Below, piece by piece: positions 8,963 to 16,866 of a DNA stretch of 64,000 nucleotides. The position numbers and the translations under genes are program-made. The stretch's first letter is position 1; every line of letters starts with the position of its first letter. Source of the stretch: an uncultured Lachnospiraceae bacterium. GTDB lineage: Bacteria > Bacillota > Clostridia > Lachnospirales > Lachnospiraceae. Below the pieces are notes generated by a model that made no database searches, was not told the origin of the DNA, and saw only the letters and a list, made by a program, of their open reading frames with translations. Where the stretch lies: the NCBI GenBank assembly GCA_902783375.1, contig CACZQN010000049.1, positions 1 through 64,000 of the forward strand, read 5' to 3'.

Positions 8963-9454
8963 TTACTTATGATATGGTTCCCCCGAGCGGATCTTCATGG
9001 CTCTGTAGAACTGCTCGAGGAAGATCAGTCGCATCAGCTGATGCGGAAAGGTGAAGGCAGAGAAACTGAGAAGTTCGTCTGCGGACTTCAGCACCTGCGG
9101 ATACAGTCCCAGGGAACCGCCGATCACAAACACGAAGTGATTCTTCCCATGCAGCATGGCGTCGGATATTTTCTCGGAAAATGTCTCGGAAGAGATCATC
9201 TTCCCCTCGATCGCAAGCGCCGTGATGTAGGTGGTTCTGCGGTCATATCCCTGGAGCACTTTCAGCAGCCTTTCGCCTTCTTTTTTCAGGATCTGATCCA
9301 CCAGTGCCTGCGGGGCCTGGTCCGGTGTTTTCTCATCACCGACCTCAATGATCTCGGTCTCGCAGAACTTCGACAGCCGCTTCCGGTACTCTTCGATACC
9401 CTCCCGCAGATAGTTTTCTTTGACTTTGCCGACGGCAAGGATTGTTACTTTCAA
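8963..9454 (-). CDS. rlmH: 23S rRNA (pseudouridine-1915-N3) methyltransferase
   Basis: A 163-residue SPOUT methyltransferase acting on helix 69 of 23S rRNA in assembled 70S ribosomes. The trefoil-knot SAM site FVIGGSLGLYP and the conserved C-terminal HQLMRLIFLEQFYRAMKI..GEPYHK are clear. The family norm is about 159 residues. The likely start is the TTG at 9454 (protein begins MKVTILAVGK), because AGGAGGG lies five bases upstream and the family starts there; the frame continues to an ATG at 9517 with no ribosome site. Repeat copy 2 begins at its stop codon. Confidence 0.93.
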   Translation of the reverse strand: MKVTILAVGKVKENYLREGIEEYRKRLSKFCETEIIEVGDEKTPDQAPQALVDQILKKEGERLLKVLQGYDRRTTYITALAIEGKMISSETFSEKISDAMLHGKNHFVFVIGGSLGLYPQVLKSADELLSFSAFTFPHQLMRLIFLEQFYRAMKIRSGEPYHK

Positions 9455-9517
9455 AATACCCTCCTGATTTCCAGCAGACTCCAATATTTGTTTGTTGCAG
9501 ATGTCTACAGATGTCAT

Positions 9518-9688
9518 TTATTGTAAATATTATCTCTTTCAGAGAATAAAAAGTTTATTTTTTCATCTGTTTTTACTGGACTTTTTTTGTTTTCTGTGAT
9601 ACACTCGTTTTCGAATAGTGATTCATTCACTATCTACTCCCACCCTATTATACGTGCGTCTGGAAGAGTTCCCCCTCTTTCAGACAGG
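9518..9688. other. AT-rich intergenic stretch
   Basis: Between rlmH and the alr terminator. It holds a small palindrome ATAGTGA-TTCAT-TCACTAT (about 9615-9634) and a second stem (about 9659-9686) next to the alr terminator. A TATAAT on the minus strand (9647-9652) lacks a good -35 partner. No gene is seen. Confidence 0.4.
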
Positions 9689-9717
9689 AAAACCCGGATA
9701 GTTTCTATCCGGGTTTT
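9689..9717 (-). terminator. Terminator after alr
   Basis: A 12-bp stem AAAACCCGGATA/TATCCGGGTTTT lies just past the alr stop; its T-rich arm provides the U-run on either strand. Confidence 0.7.
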
Positions 9718-9723
9718 CTGTTT

Positions 9724-10875
9724 TTACCGGTTCTGATCGCTGATGCCTGCACCGTCGTACAGTCTAGGCACACGGGCAGAGATCCCGCAGACGATCTCAT
9801 AGTTGATCGTCCCGGCGAGCGCAGCAAGCTCATCCGCCGTGATCTCTTCTGCACCGTCTCTCCCGATCAACGTCACGAGATCCCCTGCCACCGTCTCCGG
9901 CACGCCTGTGACATCGACCATCATCTGGTCCATGCAGACTCTTCCGAGGATCCGGCAGCGGTGCCCGTGGATCAGGACATCCCCTTTCCCCGACAGGATA
10001 CGCGGATATCCGTCCGCATAGCCGACCGGAATGGTCGCAACGCGCGTATCCCGGGTTGTGGTATACGTCCCGCCGTAGCTGATCTCACAGCCGGCCGGAA
10101 GCGTTTTGACGTAGGCGACATGGCTGACATAGCGCATGACCGGTTTCAGGGACAGCTTTTCCTGGTGCACGTCACTTGATGGATACAGCCCGTACAGAAT
10201 AATCCCCGCGCGGACCATCGTCTCGTCTTCTCTTGGCATCTCCATGATCCCTGCACTGTTCGCCACATGGCGGTACGGCAGTTTCAGTCCTTTTTCCCGC
10301 AGCACATCCACGAAATGATGATACCGCTCTCTCTGCCGCAGTGCTTTTGTCAGATCTGCTTCATCTGCCGTCGCATAGTGGGTGAAGATTCCTTCCGCGT
10401 TGATCCCCGGCATCGCAGCGATCCGGACAACCGTCTCGGCACTCTCTTCATCATCCCGGAAACCGATTCTGCTCATGCCGGTATCCAGGGCGAAATGAAC
10501 AGAGGCCTTCTTCCCCGCCTTCACGGCCGTTTCGGAAAGCATTCTGGCATCTTCTTCGGTGAAAATCGTCTGCGAAATATCGTATTCCACAACTGCCTTC
10601 AGATCTTCCGGGAATGTATACCCGAGAATCAGGATCGGCTTGGTGATCCACTTCCTGCGCAGCTTGATTCCCTCAAGAACCGTTGCAACCGCATAGCAGT
10701 CCACATACGGATCGACTGCCTTTGCAATCTGATCTGCCCCGTGGCCATAGCCGTCCGCCTTGACAACGGCCATCAGTTTGACATCATTCCCGGCCAGTGC
10801 CCGGATTTCCCTGATATTTGAAACAGCTGCTGCCAGATCAATCTCGGCAGCAACCCGTCTGATTCCATCTTCCAT
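9724..10875 (-). CDS. alr: Alanine racemase
   Basis: A 383-residue PLP enzyme interconverting L- and D-alanine for peptidoglycan. The PLP lysine is in AVVKADGYGHG (K39) and the second catalytic base is the Tyr in ISYGGTY (Y267). DTGMSRIGF and PVGYADGYPR are also conserved. Length is normal. The start ATG follows GGAGGCTTCCG. It is the last gene of rex-nnr-alr and is followed by a strong hairpin terminator. The alr-nnr pairing is common in Firmicutes. Confidence 0.96.
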   Translation of the reverse strand: MEDGIRRVAAEIDLAAAVSNIREIRALAGNDVKLMAVVKADGYGHGADQIAKAVDPYVDCYAVATVLEGIKLRRKWITKPILILGYTFPEDLKAVVEYDISQTIFTEEDARMLSETAVKAGKKASVHFALDTGMSRIGFRDDEESAETVVRIAAMPGINAEGIFTHYATADEADLTKALRQRERYHHFVDVLREKGLKLPYRHVANSAGIMEMPREDETMVRAGIILYGLYPSSDVHQEKLSLKPVMRYVSHVAYVKTLPAGCEISYGGTYTTTRDTRVATIPVGYADGYPRILSGKGDVLIHGHRCRILGRVCMDQMMVDVTGVPETVAGDLVTLIGRDGAEEITADELAALAGTINYEIVCGISARVPRLYDGAGISDQNR

Positions 10876-10933
10876 CGGAAGCCTCCATCTCTATGTTCAT
10901 CGGTCCGTGACCATTTCATGCTCTGTTTTTTCA

Positions 10934-12514
10934 TCACCGAAGTACTTCGGCAATTCCGTCAGCCAGATCTCTGGCAATCATTCCTCTTTTTCCATGCAGT
11001 CTCGCCGCCGCATCGCCCGAAAGACCATGCAGATAGACCCCGAGCCGGCAGGCTTCTCCCGGCGCCAGTCCCTGTCCGATGAGACCTGCAATCAGACCGG
11101 TCAGGACATCCCCGGAGCCGCCGACAGACATGCCGTCATTCCCGGAGGTATTGATCAGCCAGGGCTCCTGCGGCACATCCACGATGGTCGCCGCATCTTT
11201 TGCGGCAAGGATTACCTGCGGGAAGCACTCCCGGAAGCGGTGCACAGCTGCCGGAAAGTCGGCAAGCACCTCTCCCAGGGTCGTCTGAAGGATCACGGAA
11301 AGTTCCTTCTTGTGCGGGGTGAGAATCATCCCCTCCGGAAGATCTTCGACCTTCAGCATACCGGCATCAAGCAGATCCCGCAGCAGTCGGATCCCGTCCG
11401 CATCGATGATCAGTGGTTTCCGGTTCGCTGACGCCGCCTGCAACACCGCAGACAGCATCGCATGGGCACGGCCGGAAAGACCCACGCCGGGTCCGAACAC
11501 GACCACATCCGCCGCATCCCGGATGAAGGTCCGGATCTGTTCAGCGGTATCTTCCGTCAGCGCGTCTTCCGCATCTGGATACAGGGAAAAGACCGCCTCC
11601 GGGAGGAGACTCATCAGGACATTCCTGTTCTTCTCCGGGGACACCAGTCTGACCAGTCCCGCACCGGAGCGATAGGCGGCATAGGCCGAAAGAAAGGCAG
11701 CGCCGGGCATCTGTTCAGAGCCTGCGATAATCAGAATCTTGCCATAATCTCCTTTGTTGCTGTCCGGTTTCCTTGCCGGCAGAAGTGTTTCGACATCCGA
11801 TGGTTCGTAAATCATGCCGGAAGCCATCTCCGGGACCAGCAGCTTCTCCGGAAAGCCGATCCGCTTCAGGACGACCTCCCCGGCATATGCACGTCCGGGA
11901 TACAGATAGAGCCCCATCTTCTCCCAGCCGAAGGTGATCGTCAGGTCCGCCCGCACGGCCGTCCCCATGATCTTTCCGTCATCAGAAGAGATGCCGGACG
12001 GAACATCCAGTGCGACAACCGGGATTCTGCCATTGCGATCTGCAAGTGCATCGATGATCTTCTGATAGTTGCCGCCGACCGGTCTTGAAAGGCCGACGCC
12101 GAACAGTGCATCGACGATCAGACCGTTTCCTGTCTCTTCAAGCCGCGCAAAGCAGGCCTGCATCTTTTCTGCAGGATCCTCTTCTTCGAAAAATGCACAG
12201 CGGACACCGATTGCCGAAGCGATCTGATACTGGGTCTGCATCTGCCCGGAAAACCGTGCCGGATCTCCTGCAATGAGAACTTCCACATCTGCCCCTTCAG
12301 CAAAAAGAATCCGGGCGAGCGCCATTCCGTCTCCCCCGTTATTCCCGGTCCCGCAAAGGATTCTATAATGTGCTGCAGACGGATACCGCCCGCGCAATAC
12401 CGCAGCCGCAGCTTGTGCTGCCTGTTCCATCAGGACGATGCCCGGAAAACCGATCTCCGTCTGCGCCTTCCGGTCCAGTTCCTGCATCACATTGCCACCC
12501 ACAAGTCTTCTCAT
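10934..12514 (-). CDS. nnr: Bifunctional NAD(P)H-hydrate epimerase / ADP-dependent dehydratase
   Basis: A 526-residue metabolite-repair enzyme. The N-terminal YjeF_N domain (about 1-215, with CGTGNNGGDGMALAR) epimerises NAD(P)HX. The C-terminal ribokinase-like domain (about 225-526, with GGSGDVLTGLIAGL and catalytic Asp) dehydrates the S form using ADP. Fusion of the two is normal in bacteria. Start ATG at 12514 follows GGAGGCGTCTG. It begins 14 bases after rex; repair of damaged NAD(P)H next to the NADH sensor Rex makes functional sense. Confidence 0.95.
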   Translation of the reverse strand: MRRLVGGNVMQELDRKAQTEIGFPGIVLMEQAAQAAAAVLRGRYPSAAHYRILCGTGNNGGDGMALARILFAEGADVEVLIAGDPARFSGQMQTQYQIASAIGVRCAFFEEEDPAEKMQACFARLEETGNGLIVDALFGVGLSRPVGGNYQKIIDALADRNGRIPVVALDVPSGISSDDGKIMGTAVRADLTITFGWEKMGLYLYPGRAYAGEVVLKRIGFPEKLLVPEMASGMIYEPSDVETLLPARKPDSNKGDYGKILIIAGSEQMPGAAFLSAYAAYRSGAGLVRLVSPEKNRNVLMSLLPEAVFSLYPDAEDALTEDTAEQIRTFIRDAADVVVFGPGVGLSGRAHAMLSAVLQAASANRKPLIIDADGIRLLRDLLDAGMLKVEDLPEGMILTPHKKELSVILQTTLGEVLADFPAAVHRFRECFPQVILAAKDAATIVDVPQEPWLINTSGNDGMSVGGSGDVLTGLIAGLIGQGLAPGEACRLGVYLHGLSGDAAARLHGKRGMIARDLADGIAEVLR

Positions 12515-12528
12515 CAGACGCCTCCAGG

Positions 12529-13155
12529 TCAGCGGTCCTTCAGCTGATAGGACAGCTGCATCAGTGTATCGGAAAGATGCACATTCTCAACGATCACATT
12601 CTCCGGGACATTCAGATCAACCGGAGCAAAATTCCAGATTGCCCGGACGCCCCACTGCGAAAGCTGCAGGGCCATCCCCGGTGCCTCACTCTTCGGAACC
12701 GTCAGCGCCGCAATATCGACTTTATGATGATTCAGATACTCTTCGAGGTTGTCGATGGAATCGACGGTGATCCCGCGCACGGTCAGGCCGACTTTCTCCG
12801 GGTTCTTATCAAACATGGCACTGACCCGGAATCCTCTTTTCTCAAAATCATGATATCCGGCGATCGCCTGTCCCAGGTTCCCGGCGCCGATAATGATCAC
12901 ATGGTAAACCCTGTCGAGGCCGATGATCTTGCCGATCTCATCATGGAGATACTGTACATTGTATCCATAGCCCTGCTGTCCGAAGCCCCCGAAGTGATTG
13001 AGATCCTGGCGGATCTGGGAGGCGGTGACATGCATGCGGACAGAAAGTTCTCTGGAAGAAATGCGGACGACGCCCTGATCCAGCAGGTCTCCGAGATACC
13101 GGTAATATCTTGGCAGTCTCCGGATGACGGCCTGTGAGATTTCTTTTGATTCCAT
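12529..13155 (-). CDS. rex: Redox-sensing transcriptional repressor Rex
   Basis: A 208-residue repressor that senses the NADH/NAD+ ratio. The N-terminal winged helix (KEISQAVIRRLPRYYRYL, then SQIRQDLNHFGGFGQQGYGY) binds DNA; the Rossmann domain carries IIGAGNLGQAIAGY. Length matches the family (about 205-215). The start is uncertain: ATG 13155 is 11 bases from AAAGGAG, while ATG 13164 is only two bases away. It has its own promoter, divergent from the ABC-F gene. A TTGTGA half-site lies near the ribosome site, but no full Rex operator is evident. Confidence 0.94.
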   Translation of the reverse strand: MESKEISQAVIRRLPRYYRYLGDLLDQGVVRISSRELSVRMHVTASQIRQDLNHFGGFGQQGYGYNVQYLHDEIGKIIGLDRVYHVIIIGAGNLGQAIAGYHDFEKRGFRVSAMFDKNPEKVGLTVRGITVDSIDNLEEYLNHHKVDIAALTVPKSEAPGMALQLSQWGVRAIWNFAPVDLNVPENVIVENVHLSDTLMQLSYQLKDR

Positions 13156-13187
13156 GAATGCCATGACTCCTTTCACAACATAGAAGA

Positions 13188-13216
13188 AGTATACCCTTTG
13201 CCCCAAATTGTGTCAA
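13188..13216 (-). promoter_or_regulatory. Promoter for rex-nnr-alr
   Basis: On the minus strand TTGACA (13211-13216), a 17-base spacer and TATACT (13188-13193): a near-consensus sigma-A promoter about 30 bases from the rex start. Confidence 0.75.
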
Positions 13217-13224
13217 TCTTGGTT

Positions 13225-13253
13225 TTGACAGAAATGCCGCCATATGGTACATT
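13225..13253 (+). promoter_or_regulatory. Promoter for the ABC-F gene
   Basis: TTGACA (13225-13230), a 17-base spacer and TACATT (13248-13253). Transcription would start near 13260, which rules out the ATG at 13244 as a start codon. Confidence 0.7.
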
Positions 13254-13288
13254 GGATGGGAACCTTTTTTATAGATGGAGTAAGATTC

Positions 13289-15238
13289 ATGATCATTCTT
13301 TCGTGTAACCATATCAGCAAGGAATTTGTAACCGGGAAAGTTCTGGAAGATGTATCCTTCCAGATCCAGGAACATGAGAAAGCAGCCATTGTCGGCTCGA
13401 ACGGCGCCGGCAAATCAACCCTGCTGCGGATCATTCTCGGGGAACTGCCGGCAGACGGCGGTGAGATCTATTTTTCAAAAGATCTCAGCATCGGTTATCT
13501 GGCACAGCAGATGGAACTGGAAACAGACGAGTCCATCTACGATGTGCTGCTCGATGCGAAGCGCGATGTCCTCTCCCTCGGGGAAGAGATGCGCCGCCTT
13601 GAGGAGTCCATGCAGGGAAAGTCCGGCCAGGAGCTGGAGCGGATTCTCGAAGAATATACGCGCGTAACCCATGCCTTCGAGCAGAAAAACGGCTATGCCC
13701 TGAAGAGCGAGATCACCGGTGTCCTGAAGGGACTCGGCTTTGCCGAGGCAGACTTTGACAAATCGGCAGCGACCCTTTCCGGCGGTGAGAAGACCCGGCT
13801 CTGCCTCGGCAGAATCCTGCTTGAGAAGCCGGACCTGATCTTCCTCGACGAGCCCACCAACCACCTCGACATGAATTCAATCACCTGGCTTGAGAACTAC
13901 CTGCGCACCTACCAGGGCGCCGTCGTCATCGTCGCACACGACCGGTATTTCCTTGACCGGATCGTCACCAAGGTGATCGACCTCGACCGGACCCATGTGC
14001 GGGTTTATGAAGGGAACTACTCTGCGTATTCGGTCAAGAAGGCTGCGGAGCGCGACGCGCTGATGAAGCAGTATCTGAACCAGCAGAGAGAGATTGCCCA
14101 CCAGGAGGCGGTGATCGAGAAACTCCGGCAGTTCAACCGGGAGAAGTCCATCAAGCGGGCGGAAAGCCGCGAAAAGATGCTCCAGAAGATCGAGCGCATC
14201 GACAAGCCGGTATCTGAAGAAGAAACCATGCGCCTCGCCTTTACGCCAAGGATCACGAGTGGCAACGATGTCCTTACCGTCAACGGGCTCACGAAATCCT
14301 TCGACGGCAGGACACTCTTCCAGGATCTCTCCTTTGAGATCAAGCGCGGTGAAAAGGTCGCCATCATCGGCAACAACGGAAGTGGGAAAACCACGATTCT
14401 GAAAATCCTGAACGGCCTGCTGTCCCCGGATGCGGGCGAAGCTGTCCTCGGCGTCAAGGTCCACATCGGATATTACGACCAGGAACACCATGTCCTCGAT
14501 CCGGAGAATACCTTATTTGAAGAAATCCTGAACGATCACCCGGACATGACCAACACCGAGATCCGGAATGTCCTCGCGGCATTCCTGTTCACCGAAGACG
14601 ATGTCTTCAAGCGGATCGGTGATCTCTCCGGCGGTGAACGCGGCCGGATGTCCCTCGCGAAGCTGATGCTCTCCGAGGCGAACTTCCTGATTCTCGACGA
14701 GCCGACGAACCACCTGGATATTGCTTCGAGAGAAATCCTCGAGGATGCGCTCTCCCGCTATACCGGGACGCTGCTCTACGTCTCCCATGACCGGTATTTC
14801 ATCAACCGGACCGCAACGAGAATCCTCGAACTGACCGGTGAGAAGCTGCTCTCCTACGAAGGCAATTACGATTACTATCTGGAGAAGATTGAAGATGTCC
14901 GCAAGGCCGCAGGACTCTCAGAAGGCGCGGACTCCCACTGGAGCGCCGCAAAGCCCGGCGCCGGCTCCGCACAGCCATCGTCCCAGAAATCGGTCCTCGA
15001 CTGGCAGCAGCAGAAAGAGGAACAGGCCCGGATCAGAAAGCGGGCGAATGACCTGAAGAAAATCGAGGCGGCGATCGAAAAGCTCGAGACCCGGAATGCA
15101 GAGATCGATACCCTGCTGACCGAGGCCGATATCTATACCAATGTTGCAAAACTCATGAAACTCCAGCAGGAAAAGAGCGAGAATGAAGACCAGCTCGTCC
15201 TTCTGATGGAGCAATGGGAGGAACTGGCGGATGATTGA
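13289..15238 (+). CDS. ABC-F family ATPase (YdiF-like)
   Basis: A 649-residue soluble ABC protein with two nucleotide-binding domains and no membrane segments. Walker A motifs are GSNGAGKSTLL (about 35-45) and GNNGSGKTTIL; ABC signatures are LSGGEKTRL and LSGGERGRM, each followed by LDEPTNHLD. A charged inter-domain linker and a C-terminal coiled coil (last 70 residues) place it in the YdiF/Uup branch, which acts on the ribosome. Whether it protects against an antibiotic cannot be told. The start at 13289 is chosen because the promoter lies downstream of earlier ATGs and GGAG lies eight bases before. Its stop overlaps the next gene. Confidence 0.9.
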   Translation: MIILSCNHISKEFVTGKVLEDVSFQIQEHEKAAIVGSNGAGKSTLLRIILGELPADGGEIYFSKDLSIGYLAQQMELETDESIYDVLLDAKRDVLSLGEEMRRLEESMQGKSGQELERILEEYTRVTHAFEQKNGYALKSEITGVLKGLGFAEADFDKSAATLSGGEKTRLCLGRILLEKPDLIFLDEPTNHLDMNSITWLENYLRTYQGAVVIVAHDRYFLDRIVTKVIDLDRTHVRVYEGNYSAYSVKKAAERDALMKQYLNQQREIAHQEAVIEKLRQFNREKSIKRAESREKMLQKIERIDKPVSEEETMRLAFTPRITSGNDVLTVNGLTKSFDGRTLFQDLSFEIKRGEKVAIIGNNGSGKTTILKILNGLLSPDAGEAVLGVKVHIGYYDQEHHVLDPENTLFEEILNDHPDMTNTEIRNVLAAFLFTEDDVFKRIGDLSGGERGRMSLAKLMLSEANFLILDEPTNHLDIASREILEDALSRYTGTLLYVSHDRYFINRTATRILELTGEKLLSYEGNYDYYLEKIEDVRKAAGLSEGADSHWSAAKPGAGSAQPSSQKSVLDWQQQKEEQARIRKRANDLKKIEAAIEKLETRNAEIDTLLTEADIYTNVAKLMKLQQEKSENEDQLVLLMEQWEELADD

Positions 15239-15827
15239 GCATCTGAGACTCCGGCTGGCTGATGGCTCTGATGCCGTGCTGATCGTCACGGACATCGCAC
15301 CTGCAGATGACGGGACGGACGGCTCCATCCTGCAGATCTACGGGGTCGGACAGCCTTCGACCGGAAGAGAATATCTTCTCCCACTGCTGCACAGGCTTGT
15401 GATAGAGGATCAGCCGGTTCCGCTAGCCCTTCTCTCCGATGACCTTCTGTATGAAGCACTTCTGTCAGAGAAGTCCGCCGGTTCCGAGCTACTCGTAATC
15501 AGCCTTCAGCCTGACAGTGCCATTTCCCCGGAAGACCTCCATGAGGCCTTTCTCCCTGCTCCGGAGAGAACACTGCCGGATCCGGAAACAGAGGGATCTA
15601 CTCTTGTAGAATCCCCTCTTTTTTCTTCCTATTCTTTTACTGTTACACAGAAACACCAGCTGGCACAGCTTCTCCGCTATGGAAGCCTCGCAGGCTTTAC
15701 GCCGGAAGAGATGGCCGGCTGCTATCAGCCCGATCCGTCCCGTTCTGAGAAGGATGCGCGAAAGGAGTATCTGGATGCCCTCTACGCTCTGGTCACCGGT
15801 AAAACCGTTTTCCATCATTTATCTTGA
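15231..15827 (+). CDS. Protein of unknown function upstream of SPL-like gene
   Basis: A 198-residue soluble protein that I do not recognise. The N-terminal half is rich in hydrophobic and acidic residues (IEHLRLRLADGSDAVLIV); the C-terminal part (about 135-198) looks helical and charged. The start ATG overlaps the ABC-F stop by eight bases. Its 3' end overlaps the next gene by 53 bases in another frame. This tight packing suggests co-translation with the radical SAM protein, and it may be a partner of that enzyme. Confidence 0.65.
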   Translation: MIEHLRLRLADGSDAVLIVTDIAPADDGTDGSILQIYGVGQPSTGREYLLPLLHRLVIEDQPVPLALLSDDLLYEALLSEKSAGSELLVISLQPDSAISPEDLHEAFLPAPERTLPDPETEGSTLVESPLFSSYSFTVTQKHQLAQLLRYGSLAGFTPEEMAGCYQPDPSRSEKDARKEYLDALYALVTGKTVFHHLS

Positions 15828-16866
15828 AGATGGTGTGCGGGACCTTCCGCGTACCGGGGAAATCCTCTCCCATTTCCCGTCCGCTGAGATCCTTCCGATC
15901 CGGCATTATAAAGATCTGTTTGCCCCTTCCGGACAGCCCTGGCTCGCCGAGAAGCATCATCCGGCCCTCATTCTTGCCGGAGATCATCAGCTTCCATCGG
16001 ATGCGGACGATCCTGCAAGTGCTCGAATCTACCACGGCGCGCCGGTCTGCCAGAACTTCGGCAATTTTCACTTCTACTATACATCCCTGATGATGAACTG
16101 CATCTACGACTGTGAATACTGCTATCTGCAGGGCATGTATCCGTCTGCCAATGTCGTGGTGTTCCCGGATCTCACGCCGGTCTTCTCCCGCCTGGAATCC
16201 CTCCTGCAGGAGCATCCGGTCTACCTCTGTATCTCCTATGATACGGATCTGCTGGCCTTTGAGGGCGTCACCGGGTTCATCCGGGACTTCATCCACTTTA
16301 CAGCGAAACACGAGAACCTGACCGTGGAGTGCAGGACGAAAAGCGCAAACATCGGTATCATCCGGCAGTATCTGGCAGATGGAATCCAGATCCCTGACCG
16401 GTTCATCTTCGCCTGGACCCTGTCGCCTTCCGTGATCTCAGCCCGCTTTGAGCACCTCTCTCCCGATACGGACACACGCATTCAGGCACTCCTGGAAGCC
16501 ATCCGGCTCGGACTCTCCGTGCGCATCTGCTTTGATCCGCTGCTGGAGATCCCCGGCGAGGCCGATTCCGCAGCGCACTACCGCGATCTGATCCGCACGA
16601 CCTTCGAAGCCATCCGCGAGGCCGTTCCTGACCGGGAACTCTCCGACTGTCTCCGGGATGTCAGCCTCGGCGCCTTCCGCGTGACGAAAGGCCATCTGAA
16701 AAATATGCGGCAGAGAAGACCTGACTCCCTCGTCGTCCAGTACCCCTATCATCTTGAAAATGGTGCCTACTCCTATCCGGAAGACATCAAAAACGGGCTC
16801 ACCCGCACATTGCTGTCCGAGATCGCCCGTTATCTTCCTGATGATAAAATCTTTGCCTGGCATTAA
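15775..16866 (+). CDS. Radical SAM protein of the spore photoproduct lyase (SPL) family
   Basis: A 363-residue protein with the radical SAM cluster CIYDCEYC (C109, C113, C116) followed by YLQGMYPSANVVVF, a pattern typical of the SPL family, which repairs UV-induced thymine dimers in spores. The opening KPFSIIYLEDGVRDLPRT also resembles SPL N-termini. True lyase activity is uncertain; many SPL-like proteins are uncharacterised. The start at 15775 is set by AAAGGAG seven bases upstream, although it lies inside the previous gene. It converges with asnB, sharing four bases (TTAA) at the two stops. Confidence 0.8.
   Translation: MPSTLWSPVKPFSIIYLEDGVRDLPRTGEILSHFPSAEILPIRHYKDLFAPSGQPWLAEKHHPALILAGDHQLPSDADDPASARIYHGAPVCQNFGNFHFYYTSLMMNCIYDCEYCYLQGMYPSANVVVFPDLTPVFSRLESLLQEHPVYLCISYDTDLLAFEGVTGFIRDFIHFTAKHENLTVECRTKSANIGIIRQYLADGIQIPDRFIFAWTLSPSVISARFEHLSPDTDTRIQALLEAIRLGLSVRICFDPLLEIPGEADSAAHYRDLIRTTFEAIREAVPDRELSDCLRDVSLGAFRVTKGHLKNMRQRRPDSLVVQYPYHLENGAYSYPEDIKNGLTRTLLSEIARYLPDDKIFAWH

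Noticed and set aside
13140..13216. Rex operator near the rex start
   Set aside because: Only a TTGTGA half-site is present; the second half does not match, so self-repression is not supported by sequence.
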